Both the position numbers and the translations under genes were made by a program. Below the pieces are notes generated by a model that worked only from the letters and a program-made list of their open reading frames with translations, was not told the origin of the DNA and made no database searches. A stretch of DNA of 64,000 nt from Lepidurus packardi (lineage: Eukaryota > Arthropoda > Branchiopoda > Notostraca > Triopsidae), in assembly GCA_023053545.1 (NCBI GenBank), contig JAKZAN010000094.1, forward strand, positions 1-64,000, written 5' to 3'. Positions 49,701-60,131 of the stretch are shown in pieces (the first letter of the stretch is position 1; every line of letters begins with the position of its first letter).

Positions 49701-50544
49701 TAACTAGTTTATAAACTGGTTTAAAACGTTTTTAACTGGCTTAAACTGGTTTAAACCAGGCCTAAACAGGTCTTAACTGGTTTAAACTAGTTTATTAACT
49801 GTTTTACACTGGTTTAAACTTGTTTATACTAGTTCAAACTGGTTTAAACTGGTTTACACAGGTCTAAAATGGTTTAAGCTAGTTTATAAACTGGTTTATA
49901 CCTTTGTAAACAGGTCTAAACTGGTTCTAAATGGCATAAACTGGTTTACACAGGTCTAAACTGGTTTAAACTGGTTTATACTAGTTCAAACTGGTTTAGA
50001 CTGGTCTACTCATGTCAAAACTGGTCTACTCATGTCTAAACTGGTTTAAGGTAGTTTATAGACTGGTTTATACTAGTTCAAACTGGTTTAAACCGGTTAA
50101 AACTGGCTTAATCTGGTTTAAACTGGTCAAAACTAGATTATAAACTGGTTTATACCGGTGTAAACAGGTCTAAACTGGTTTTAACTGGTATAAACTGGTT
50201 TACACAGGTCTAAACTGGTTTAAACTGGTTGATACTAGTTCAAACTGGTTGAAATTTTTTTAACAGGTCTAAACTGGTTTAAACTAGTTTATTAACTGTG
50301 TTACACTATTTTAAACTTGTTTATACTAGTTCAAACTGGTTTAAACTGGTTTACACAGGTCTAAACTGGTTTAAGCTAGTTTATAAACTGGTTTACACCG
50401 GTGTAAACAGGTCCAAACTGGTTCTAAATGGTATAAACTGGTTTACACAGGTCTAAGCTGGTGTAAACTGGTTTATACTAGTTCAAACTGGTTTAAACCG
50501 GTTAAAACTGGCTTAATCTGGTTTAAACTGGTCAAAACTAGATT

Positions 50545-50552
50545 ATAAACTG
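50545..50552 (-). repeat. Target-site duplication of retrotransposon copy 2 (3' side)
   Basis: ATAAACTG is identical to the duplication flanking copy 1 and to 55598-55605. In an array with thousands of possible sites, an identical duplication in an identical satellite phase is what co-duplication of one insertion predicts. Confidence 0.9.
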
Positions 50553-50779
50553 TTTTTTTTTATTTTTAATTTATTACCAGTTTAGGCCGAAGCCTGTTAC
50601 TGTTTTCTCAGTAGTACATGTTTCATTTGTGCTATCACAGTTCGTTTTATCAATTAAAAATAGGGAGACAGAAGGGAAGGGGGACTAGAGGGTGGCTTGT
50701 ACCACCGTTTTAAAAGGGAGGTAAGGTGCGGGGAGGGAAGGGGTAAAGGGTATGAGTATGTATACATATACTGGGTGAT
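50553..50779 (-). other. 3' UTR and A-rich tail of copy 2
   Basis: It is identical, by reading, to 25363-25589. It includes the A-rich tail, the AATAAA hexamer (50570-50575) and the satellite-B-like GGCCTAAACTGGT phrase (50576-50588). Confidence 0.85.
50570..50575 (-). promoter_or_regulatory. AATAAA polyadenylation-like hexamer, copy 2
   Basis: The hexamer and position relative to the tail are the same as at 25380-25385; the same caution about its closeness to the 3' end applies. Confidence 0.45.
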
Positions 50780-53700
50780 TTATATTTTAGACAATTCTTT
50801 CATGTTATTGCCAAAACTGGCGAGGGCTGGAAAGCATTTGGGGTTGCATAAAAAGTTTTCGGAAGTAAAAGGAATCTTTAATTTGCTGAGCTCTCTTAGT
50901 AATTTTGCTCTTTCATGATTAAGTCTCGTACAATGAAATAGCAGATGTGGAACATCTTGTTTCATCTGAGATCGACAAATGCAGGTATCGTCATCGATCT
51001 TTTTAATTCGCTTTAAATATGAGCGGCAGGGGAAGTGGTTTGTGCGCAATTGGATTATCGTGGATAATATGCTTTTGGGCAGTTTTGAATCAACGATAGA
51101 TTTTTTGTCTGGACTGGCTTTTAGATCTTTGGTAGCGTAATGGAACTTGTTCCAGTCTTGACACCAAGTAATAAGTAAAAACTTGGAGATCCAAATGCGC
51201 GCTACTTTTAATGAATCAGGAGGAGATGGCCAAGCGCTAGAGAGGAGGTTTCTTGCTCTTTCAGAATAGGAGGTGTAGCTTATATGCTTTGCGGGTTCAG
51301 GTTTCGTAGGCCACACGTTCCAGATTTTTGAGGCATAATGGTTGAGAAGAGATTTCTTCAAGGCAAGATCCGGTGGTGGGAGTCCCACGTCGACTTCAAT
51401 TGCTGCAGAGGGTGTTGTTTTGAGGGCACCGGATATAGTTAATAAGCCTTTACGGTAAAGTTGTTGAAGTGGTTTCAGTTTAGCTTTCGATATATTGCAC
51501 CATGCTGGGTATCCATATAAAAATTTACTAACTATTGTGGCTTGAAATAAGGTTTTTAATTGCTTGGATGATATTGATTTGCACCATTTAACGATTTTTA
51601 TCATACGTAATAGGGAGCTGTTGCATTGGTTAGCAATGTGTGAAACGTGAGTAGACCAATTTAGTCGGTGATCAAGGTAGAGGCCCAGATATCTTGATGA
51701 AGTTTTGGGTACGATGGTGGTTTGACCCCAAGTCAGTGTTGCTTCTTCGGCTTGTCTTTTGCGATGGAAGTGGACGAGTTCGGTTTTTTCTTTAGCAAAT
51801 CGGAGATTTAGTCTAATGCCCCATTTTTCTAATGCTGAAATGTTGTTAGCTAGTAGTTTGGTGTTTTGATTACTCGATTTGCTGGAGGTGAATAATATTA
51901 GGTCATCAGCAAAGGCCTGGATCTCTATCCTCTTGCGTTTGATTGTTGTGAAACATCCATTAATGTAAATTAAGAAGAGGAGAGGAGAACGTGGGGACCC
52001 TTGGGGAACGCCGTTTGTAATTTGGTAGAGCAAACTATGCGTTTCTCTATAGATGGTATAGGCGGTGCGGTTTTCCAAGAAGCTAGTGATCCAATTGAGT
52101 AGTACTTTGGGGGGTTTTATTTTTCGGAGCTCATTAATCAATTTTTGGTGATGAACATTTTCAAATGCTCCACTTATATCTAGGAATAATGCTGTTAGTA
52201 CTTTCCCTTTATCAAAGGCTTTAAGGCCAGCGTTGGATAGTCGGATTAGGGCGTCTGTGGTAGACCGATTTCGTCGAAATCCCCATTGATTTCCTGACAG
52301 GATTTTATTGTCATCGAGGAATTTCGTTAGTTTGCGAGTCATGGCTTTTTCCAATATCTTGCCCAGTACTGGGAGAAGAGAGATTGGGCGGAAACTCCGC
52401 ATAGATTCGTAACTTTGTTTGTGTGGTTTGGGTAGAATTAGCACTTTAGCCATCTTCCAGTCTTTTGGGTAATAACTCAGACGAATCGAGGCGTTGTATA
52501 TGTTAATCATAGGTTCTTTTAGTATGTTCCATAGTTCTTTTATTATTATAGGCTGAATGTCGTCTTTTCCAGCTGCTTTCATGGGTTGTAGCTCAGTGAT
52601 GATTGATGAGAGGTCTTCTGCTGTGATTTCGTCGTCTTTACCGAAGTTGTAATTTATTCGACGTATTTTAGATTTGGAGGAGGGGTTTGAATCTCTTGTG
52701 CCTCCTAAGAGTTTTTCTGCCGCATAGTTTAGTTTGGTGATTTCATCCGGAAAGTTGTTCCCGTCTTCTTGTAAAACGTGTTGGAGTAAGTTTTTTTCCT
52801 TGTTCTTTAGGTTATTATTAAAAGCCCATAATGTTTTGTTGTGTGGTTCTTTTATTTTGTTTAGCCAATACTCTTCTCTATATTTTCTTGTTTTGGCGCG
52901 ATATAGGTTTCTTGCAACTTTCCAATTCGTTTCATCTTGTAATCCAGTGTTTTTGAACTTTTTAAGTGCTTTAGCTGCTGCTTTTCTAAGGGAGTTAAGG
53001 TCTGAATTCCACCAGGGGTTTGAGTTTTTCAGGACTCTTTTAGGTACATGCTTAGATATTATTTCTTGGATAGTCGATGTCAAAGAGCCAACGGCAAGGT
53101 CAATAGCATCATTGTTTTCCAAGTTTATCCAGGACGAGCGTGTGTCAAGAAGCTCTTTTGTTTTTGAACGGATTTTATCCCAGTTGACTTTTGAGTAAGA
53201 CCACATGGTGGAGTTAAATTTAGCTTTGGCATTTGGGAGATCAATTATTACAGCGGAGTGATCGGATTCATTATAATAGTCTTCGTCGTCAAGAATTTTT
53301 AAGTAAACATGAGGTAGAAGCGTCAAGGAAGCATAAGTTAAGTCTAGTGTCGATTGGTGTCCTCGTTTGTTTTGAAATGTGTGGCGGTTCCAGGTGTTTA
53401 GCAGTTCCATGCCGTGTTTTGTCGTAAAGTCGTACAGTTGTATTCCAGGCAAGTCTGATTTTTTAGCTTCCCATGACCAATGATGAGCGTTAAAGTCCCC
53501 GGTTATGATGATATTTGATGTAGTTTTATGGAATTTTTCCCACAAGTTTTGAAGCAGAGTTTCTAAATTTTCATTGGATCTTCTGTAAAGTGCGATAACA
53601 AGTATAGGTGACGAGTTGAGAGATTGTATTTTTATTACCACGGATAATTGGGATATTTCTAGTATCTGGTATGAAGCTGATTGAGTAGTGAGTAGCGCTA

Positions 53701-53884
53701 TTCCTTGGTATTCTAGCCGAGATCGAGAGATGGAGTATCCTGAAAGTTGATTGATTGTTAAGTTTTGCGGAGGTTCCAGTACTATCACGGTATCTATATC
53801 TTCTTTCTGAGCTTGTCGTGTTAATTCTTGAAGTTGGTCATAGCTCTTTCTTATATTTTGGATCAAGATTCTTGTCGGTTTCAT
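50780..53884 (-). CDS. ORF2 protein: endonuclease and reverse transcriptase (copy 2)
   Basis: This 1034-residue protein has the same domain order as the ORF2 at 25590-28694. Endonuclease residues N10, E37, D130, N132 and the SDH at 207-209 are intact, as are the FADD at 658-661 and the C-terminal zinc motif at 968-985. Four substitutions separate it from the other copy: P490Q just before the FRPISLL region, T591P after motif A, S697A in the segment following FADD, and A765V in the thumb-like region. None hits a catalytic residue. T591P puts a second proline beside P592 and could affect local structure. The ATG again overlaps the ORF1 stop as ATGA. The frame is fully open, so activity is possible but not shown. 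Confidence 0.95.
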   Translation of the reverse strand: MKPTRILIQNIRKSYDQLQELTRQAQKEDIDTVIVLEPPQNLTINQLSGYSISRSRLEYQGIALLTTQSASYQILEISQLSVVIKIQSLNSSPILVIALYRRSNENLETLLQNLWEKFHKTTSNIIITGDFNAHHWSWEAKKSDLPGIQLYDFTTKHGMELLNTWNRHTFQNKRGHQSTLDLTYASLTLLPHVYLKILDDEDYYNESDHSAVIIDLPNAKAKFNSTMWSYSKVNWDKIRSKTKELLDTRSSWINLENNDAIDLAVGSLTSTIQEIISKHVPKRVLKNSNPWWNSDLNSLRKAAAKALKKFKNTGLQDETNWKVARNLYRAKTRKYREEYWLNKIKEPHNKTLWAFNNNLKNKEKNLLQHVLQEDGNNFPDEITKLNYAAEKLLGGTRDSNPSSKSKIRRINYNFGKDDEITAEDLSSIITELQPMKAAGKDDIQPIIIKELWNILKEPMINIYNASIRLSYYPKDWKMAKVLILPKPHKQSYESMRSFRPISLLPVLGKILEKAMTRKLTKFLDDNKILSGNQWGFRRNRSTTDALIRLSNAGLKAFDKGKVLTALFLDISGAFENVHHQKLINELRKIKPPKVLLNWITSFLENRTAYTIYRETHSLLYQITNGVPQGSPRSPLLFLIYINGCFTTIKRKRIEIQAFADDLILFTSSKSSNQNTKLLANNISALEKWGIRLNLRFAKEKTELVHFHRKRQAEEATLTWGQTTIVPKTSSRYLGLYLDHRLNWSTHVSHIANQCNSSLLRMIKIVKWCKSISSKQLKTLFQATIVSKFLYGYPAWCNISKAKLKPLQQLYRKGLLTISGALKTTPSAAIEVDVGLPPPDLALKKSLLNHYASKIWNVWPTKPEPAKHISYTSYSERARNLLSSAWPSPPDSLKVARIWISKFLLITWCQDWNKFHYATKDLKASPDKKSIVDSKLPKSILSTIIQLRTNHFPCRSYLKRIKKIDDDTCICRSQMKQDVPHLLFHCTRLNHERAKLLRELSKLKIPFTSENFLCNPKCFPALASFGNNMKELSKI
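53881..53884 (-). promoter_or_regulatory. ATGA stop-start overlap between ORF1 and ORF2, copy 2
   Basis: The four-base overlap is the same as at 28691-28694 and is preserved in the duplicate. Confidence 0.8.
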
Positions 53885-55212
53885 GCTTTTTTAGCGGATT
53901 GGGCTTCTTTAATGGCAGCAATTCGGGTTGGGCAGTTCTTATCAAAGGCTGCGTGTTTGCCTCCGCAGTTGACACATTTCAAGAAGGTGTTGTTGCAGTT
54001 TTTAGTTTCATGTATTATTGTGCCACACTTGGCGCATTTGGAGGTAATGCTTTGACAGTTGAAGGAAGTGTGCCCGTATTTTTGGCATTTAAAGCATTGG
54101 AGGATTAAGGGCGGTCGAGAGCTTTCCACTTGTACTGTACGGTTGAAGGCAAGAAGAGTTCCGCGACTTGTAAGGATGTTTTTTTCCGTTTCTGACGAGC
54201 AAGTATAGAGGATGGAGCCGTGTTTTTTGCCATTGTCCTCGTTGATCCATGAAACTTGATCAGGTTTAAAAGTGATATTGAGACTTGAGTTCTTTTCTGA
54301 AAGGTGTTCGCAAATTTCTTCTCTTGAGACATCTTTCGGGAGCAGATGAATTGCTACTTTTAGCTTAGGTTGGATAGTGACGACCTTGATCATTCCAAGT
54401 TGACAGAGAAATTTTCCGTCCAAAATTTTTGCGGATTCTTCTTTTTCAGCTTTGTTTTTGTATGTGAGGATTAGATCTCCTTGCATCTTTTTTCTCACCA
54501 GGATTGGGCGAGGTGCTTGGCTATCAAAGGCTTTAATATCAGAGTCGATTAAGGATAGGAGCTCTCTTTTGGTGTACTGCTTTTTACGTTTTTCGGCGTC
54601 CTGCTGACGGATGAAAAGAGTCACGGCTTTTTCAGCGTTGATTGAGCTAATGTTAGGAGTTTGTTCTGGGGAAGTTTCAGGCAAGGGGATGGTATTCTCC
54701 TTTCCGTTGTTTTGAGTCTTGGGTTGTTTAGGTCGGTGTCTTCTGGTGACAAGCAGCCATCCATTTTCTTCCTGTTTTTTTTCCTCTTGTCGTGGCTCGG
54801 TGGCATTGAGTACGTTTTCAGGTCTAGCTTCAGCTCTTGTTTCGAGTTTGGTTTCAAGTTTGAGAACGATTCCGGTTAGATTTTTAACTTGCTCTGTAAG
54901 CAGAACTTGGGTTTCCATCATGGCTTGCAATGTGTAGGCTATGATTTCTGTTTGAGACGGTACTACGCTGCTAATCGAGTTGGAGCGTTTTCGAAACGAG
55001 AGTTGGGCCCTGGGGGAGTGTAACCGGGCGCGTTTTAACGAATTTTGACGGCTTGGACATGAATTCGAGGAGGTTTGATCATTTTCAAATTCGTTTCCGT
55101 AGATTGTACAAATCGAAGCATCGGTGTATTCCATTGAGTTGTCTTTTTCAGTAGTTTTTCTTTTTTCCGCTGGGCCAGTTTTCGGAGTCGGCAGTGCTGC
55201 TGCACCTTCCAT
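53881..55212 (-). CDS. ORF1 protein: Gag-like RNA-binding protein with three zinc knuckles (copy 2)
   Basis: This 443-residue protein differs from the copy 1 protein by one residue, S369L, four positions before the first knuckle cysteine (C373). One silent change is also present at codon 69. The three knuckles (373-386, 393-406, 413-427) and the predicted coiled-coil segment at about 88-127 are unchanged. Its role, packaging of element RNA with the ORF2 product, is inferred from the family. The frame starts at the ATG at 55212 and ends inside the ORF2 start codon. Confidence 0.92.
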   Translation of the reverse strand: MEGAAALPTPKTGPAEKRKTTEKDNSMEYTDASICTIYGNEFENDQTSSNSCPSRQNSLKRARLHSPRAQLSFRKRSNSISSVVPSQTEIIAYTLQAMMETQVLLTEQVKNLTGIVLKLETKLETRAEARPENVLNATEPRQEEKKQEENGWLLVTRRHRPKQPKTQNNGKENTIPLPETSPEQTPNISSINAEKAVTLFIRQQDAEKRKKQYTKRELLSLIDSDIKAFDSQAPRPILVRKKMQGDLILTYKNKAEKEESAKILDGKFLCQLGMIKVVTIQPKLKVAIHLLPKDVSREEICEHLSEKNSSLNITFKPDQVSWINEDNGKKHGSILYTCSSETEKNILTSRGTLLAFNRTVQVESSRPPLILQCFKCQKYGHTSFNCQSITSKCAKCGTIIHETKNCNNTFLKCVNCGGKHAAFDKNCPTRIAAIKEAQSAKKA

Positions 55213-55597
55213 GGGGGAAATTCCTGAACCAATATGGGCGGACGTTTAACGTGGCTAACACTTTTAACACAACGTTAAGCAACAAACTTAACAAAAACGA
55301 AGTTATTAGTTTAGATAACTGAGTATTACTTTATCGTCGTGGTAAGGAACCAGACCCTTTAAGGAGCGGTAAGGAAACTGATTGTAGGGTGTGTCACATG
55401 GTGTCACTTTTAGGGGTAATTGTCAATGGAGGCAATAGGTAATAAGTTCAATTTAATCACCAAACGAACAAGGGTTTTAAGCACTTTCATTTAAATTGTA
55501 ACACAGAACAAAAGTAACAGGATTTGAGGTGAAAAATTGACTTTTTAGGAGAGAGATGGGTGACACGTCTTCACTAGTCGTCGACCCGTCGTCCACC
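55213..55597 (-). promoter_or_regulatory. 5' UTR of copy 2, expected to hold the internal promoter
   Basis: These 385 bp show no difference by reading from 30023-30407. A promoter is inferred only from family practice; the GACGAC repeats at the sense 5' end and the GTGTCAC pair near 55390-55407 are the visible features. Confidence 0.6.
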
Positions 55598-55605
55598 ATA
55601 AACTG
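55598..55605 (-). repeat. Target-site duplication of copy 2 (5' side)
   Basis: ATAAACTG abuts the sense 5' end and matches 50545-50552; satellite B resumes in phase. Confidence 0.9.
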
Positions 55606-58512
55606 GTTTATACCGGTGTAAACAGGTCTAAACTGGTTTTAACTGGTATAAACTGGTTTACACAGGTCTAAACTGGTTTAAACTGGTTGATACTAGTTCA
55701 AACTGGTTGAAATTTTTTTAACAGGTCTAAACTTGTTCAAACTCGTTTATAAACTGGTTTAAAACGTTTTTAACTGGCTTAAACTGGTTTAAACCAGGCC
55801 TAAACAGGTCTAAACTGGTTTAAACTAGTTTATTAACTGTTTTACACTGGTTTAAACTTGTTTATACTAGTTCAAACTGGTTTAAACTGGTTTACACAGA
55901 TCTAAACTGGTTTAAGCGAGTTCATAAACTGGTTTATACCGGTGTAAACAGGTCTAAACTGGTTTAAGCTAGTTCATAAACTGGTTTATACCGGTGTAAA
56001 CAGGTCTAAACTGGTTTTAACTGGTATAAACTGGTTTACACAGGTCTAAACTGGTTTAAACTGGTTGATACTAGTTCAAACTGGTTGAAATTTTTTTAAC
56101 AGGTCTAAACTTGTTCAAACTAGTTTATAAACTGGTTTAAAACGTTTTTAACTTCCTTAAACTGGTTTAAGCCAGGCCTAAACAGGTCTAAACTGGTTTA
56201 AACTAGTTTATTAACTGTTTTACACTGGTTTAAACTTGTTTATACTAGTTCAAACTGGTTTAAACTGGTTTACACAGGTCTAAACTGGTTTAAGCGAGTT
56301 CATAAACTGGTTTATACCGGTGTAAACAGGTCTAAACTGGTTCTAAATGGTATAAACTGGTTTACACAGGTCTAAACTGGTTTATACTGGTTTATACTAG
56401 TTCAAACTGGTTTAAATTTTTTTAACAGGTCTAAGCTTGTTTAAGCTAGTTTATAAACTTTTTTAAACCGTTTTTAACTGGCTTAAACTGGTTTAAACCA
56501 GGCCTAAAAAGGTCTAAACTGGTTTAAACTAGTTTATTAACTGTTTTACACTTTTTTAACTTGGTTTATACTAGTTCAAATTGGTTTAAATTGGTCTACT
56601 CATGTCTAAACTGGTTTACTCATGTCTAAACTGGTTTAACGTAGTTTATAAACTGGTTTATACTAGTTCAAACTGGTTTAAACCGGTTAAAACTGGCTTA
56701 ATCTGGTTTAAACTGGTTAAAACTAGATTATAAACTGGTTTATACCGGTGTAAACAGGTCTAAACTGGTTTTAACTGGTATAAACTAGTTCAAACTGGTT
56801 TAAATTTTTTTAACAGGTCTAAACTGTTTTAAACTAGTTTTTTAACTGTGTTAAACTGGTTTAAACTTGTTTATACTAGTTCAAACTGGTTTAAACTGGT
56901 TTAAGCTAGTTTATAAACTGGTTTATACCGGTGTAAACAGGTCTAAACTGGTTCTAAATGGTATAAAATGGTTTGCACAGGTCTAAACTGGTTTAAACTG
57001 GTTTATACTAGTTCAAACTGGTTTAAGCCGGTTAAAACTGGCTTAATCTGGTTTAAACTGGTCACAACCAGATTATAAACTGGTTTATACCGGTGTAAAC
57101 AGGTCTAAACTGGTTTTAACTGGTATAAACTGGTTTACAAAGGTTTAAACTGGTTTATACTAGTTCACACTGGTTGAAATTTTTTTAACAGGTCTAAACT
57201 GGTTCAAACTAGTTTATAAACTGGTTTAAAACGTTTTTAACTGGCTTAAACTGGTTTAAACCAGGCCTAAACAGGTCTAAACTGGTTTAAACTAGTTTAT
57301 TAACTGTTTTACACTGGTTTAAACTTGTTTATACTAGTTTAAACTGGTTTAAACTGGTTTACACAGGTCTAAACTGGTTTAAGCGAGTTCATAAACTGGT
57401 TTATACCGGTGTAAACAGGTCTAAACTAGTTTAAGCTAGTTCATAAACTGGTTTATACCGGTGTAAACAGGTCTAAACTGGTTCTAAATGGTATAAACTG
57501 GTTTACACAGGTCTAAACTGGTTTATACTGGTTTATACTAGTTCAAACTGGTTTAAATTTTTTTTAACAGGTCTAAGCTTGTTTAAGCTAGTTTATAAAC
57601 TGGTTTAAACCGTTTTTAACTGGCTTAAACTGGTTTTAACCAGGCCTAAAAAGGTCTAAACTGGTTTAAACTAGTTTATTAACTGTTTTACACTGGTTTA
57701 ACCTGGTTTATACTAGTTCAAACTGGTTTAAACTGGTCTACTCATGTCTAAACTGGTTTACTCATGTCTAAACTGGTTTAACGTAGCTTATAAACTGGTT
57801 TGTACTAGTTCAAACTGGTTTAAACCGGTTAAAACTGGCTTAATCTGGTTTAAACTGGTTAAAACTAGATTATAAACTGGTTTATACCGGTGTAAACAGG
57901 TCTAAACTGGTTTTAACTGGTATAAACTAGTTCAAACTGGTTTAAATTTTTTTAACAGGTCTAAACTGGTTTAAACTAGTATATTAACTGTGTTACACTG
58001 GTTTAAACTTGTTAATACTAGTTCAAACTGGTTTAAACTGGTTTACACAGGTCTAAACTGGTTTAAGCTAGTTTATAAACTGGTTTATACCTTTGTAAAC
58101 AGGTCTAAACTGGTTCTAAATGGCATAAACTGGTTTACACAGGTCTAAACTGGTTTAAACTGGTTTATACTAGTTCAAACTGGTTTAGACTGGTCTACTC
58201 ATGTCAAAACTGGTTTAAGGTAGTTTATAGACTGGTTTATACTAGTTCGAACTGGTTTGAACCGGTTAAAACTGGCTTAATCTGGTTTAAACTGGTCAAA
58301 ACTAGATTATAAACTGGTTTATACCGGTGTAAACAGGTCTAAACTGGTTTTAACTGGTATAAACTGGTTTACACAGGTCTAAACTGGTTTAAACTGGTTG
58401 ATACTAGTTCAAACTGGTTTAAATTTTTTTAACAGGTCTAAACTTGTTCAAACTAGTTTATAAACTGGTTTAAAACGTTTTTAACTGGCTTAAACTGGTT
58501 TAAACCAGGCCT

Positions 58513-60131
58513 AAACAGGTCTAAACTGGTTTAAACTAGTTTATTAACTGTTTTACACTGGTTTAAACTTGTTTATACTAGTTCAAACTGGTTTAAACTG
58601 GTTTACACAGGTCTAAACTGGTTTAAGCGAGTTCATAAACTGGTTTATACCGGTGTAAACAGGTCTAAACTGGTTCTAAATGGTATAAACTGGTTAACAC
58701 AGGTCTAAACTGGTTTAAACTGGTTTATACTAGTTCAAACTGGTTTAAGCCGGTTAAAACTGGCTTAATCTGGTTTAAACTGGTCAAAACCAGATTATAA
58801 ACTGGTTCATACCGGTGTAAACAGGTCTAAACTGGTTTTAACTGGTATAAACTGGTTTACAAAGGTTTAAACTGGTTTATACTAGTTCAAACTGGTTGAA
58901 ATTGTTTTAACAGGTCTAAACTGGTTTAAACTAGTTTATTAACTGTGTTACACTGGTTTAAACTTGTTTATACTAGTTCAAACTGGTTTAAACTGGTTTA
59001 CACAGGTCTAAACTGGTTTAAGCTAGTTTATAAACTGGTTTATACCGGTGTAAACAGGTCTAAACATGTTCTAAATGGTATAAACTGGTTTACACAGGTC
59101 TAAACTGGTTTAAACTGGTTTATACTAGTTCAAACTGGTTTAAGCCGGTTAAAACTGGCTTAATCTGGTTTAAACTGGTCAAAACCAGATTATAAACTGG
59201 TTTATACCGGTGTAAACAGGTCTAAACTGGTTTTAACTGGTATAAACTGGTTTACAAAGGTTTAAACTGGTTTATACTAGTTCAAACTGGTTGAAATTTT
59301 TTTAACAGGTCTAAACTGGTTTAAACTAGTTTATTAACTGTTTTACACTGGTTTAAACTTGTTTATACTAGTTCAAACTGGTTTAAACTGGTTTACACAG
59401 GTCTAAACTGGTTTAAGCGAGTTCATAAACTGGTTTATACCGGTGTAAACAGGTCTAAACTGGTTCTAAATGGTATAAACTGGTTAACACAGGTCTAAAC
59501 TGGTTTAAACTGGTTTATACTAGTTCAAACTGGTTTAAGCCGGTTAAAACTGGCTTAATCTGGTTTAAACTGGTCAAAACCAGATTATAAACTGGTTCAT
59601 ACCGGTGTAAACAGGTCTAAACTGGTTTTAACTGGTATAAACTGGTTTACAAAGGTTTAAACTGGTTTATACTAGTTCAAACTGGTTGAAATTGTTTTAA
59701 CAGGTCTAAACTGGTTTAAACTAGTTTATTAACTGTGTTACACTGGTTTAAACTTGTTTATACTAGTTCAAACTGGTTTAAACTGGTTTACACAGGTCTA
59801 AACTGGTTTAAGCTAGTTTATAAACTGGTTTATACCGGTGTAAACAGGTCTAAACATGTTCTAAATGGTATAAACTGGTTTACACAGGTCTAAACTGGTT
59901 TAAACTGGTTTATACTAGTTCAAACTGGTTTAAGCCGGTTAAAACTGGCTTAATCTGGTTTAAACTGGTCAAAACCAGATTATAAACTGGTTTATACCGG
60001 TGTAAACAGGTCTAAACTGGTTTTAACTGGTATAAACTGGTTTACAAAGGTTTAAACTGGTTTATACTAGTTCAAACTGGTTGAAATTTTTTTAACAGGT
60101 CTAAACTGGTTTAAACTAGTTTATTAACTGT
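58513..60131. repeat. Satellite B tandem duplication, period 790 bp
   Basis: TTATTAACTG at 58541 and 59331, ACTGGTTCAT at 58801 and 59591, and TAAACATGTT at 59061 and 59851 give an offset of exactly 790 bp, two blocks of about 395 bp. No difference was noticed between the two copies, so this looks like one of the youngest duplications in the window. Confidence 0.88.

Larger units (their letters stand above)
30408..50552. repeat. Satellite B array, middle segment
   Basis: This is the same 10-bp-based satellite as at 8964-25362, about 20 kb without a gene. It contains the 1162-bp pair and the 2959-bp triplet listed below. From about 40.8 kb to its right end it is the left flank of retrotransposon copy 2 and matches 15.0-25.4 kb at offsets of 25,190-26,527 bp. 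The left end (30408-32036) is the right flank of copy 1. Confidence 0.97.
50553..55597 (-). mobile_element. Non-LTR retrotransposon (LINE), copy 2, full length
   Basis: This 5045-bp element is collinear with copy 1 without indels at an offset of 25,190 bp. Six base differences were found by reading both: 26401/51591, 26606/51796, 26924/52114, 27226/52416, 28917/54107 and 29816/55006. Both ORFs, the UTRs, the tail and the target-site duplication are preserved. Given the shared flanking variants it is a segmental copy, not an independent insertion. Which copy is original cannot be told from this window. Confidence 0.95.
40770..58693. repeat. Second copy of the ~17-kb macro-duplication carrying the retrotransposon
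   Basis: It matches about 15000-32036. The offset is 25,771 near 16.7 kb, 26,527 at the private TAACTAATTATTAAC variant (20131 and 46658), exactly 25,190 from 23731 through the element to about 30822, and 26,657 from 31124 (ACGTAGC, matching 57781) to about 32036. Jumps in offset mark whole-unit gains or losses of about 757, 1337 and 1467 bp. Flank variants shared by both copies include TTATTCATG, AAATTTATTTAAC and ATTAAAAACTG. Confidence 0.9.

Noticed and set aside
50553-55597. A second independent retrotransposition event
   Set aside because: The same target-site duplication, same satellite phase, same 25,190-bp offset on both sides and shared private flank variants all require co-duplication with the satellite.
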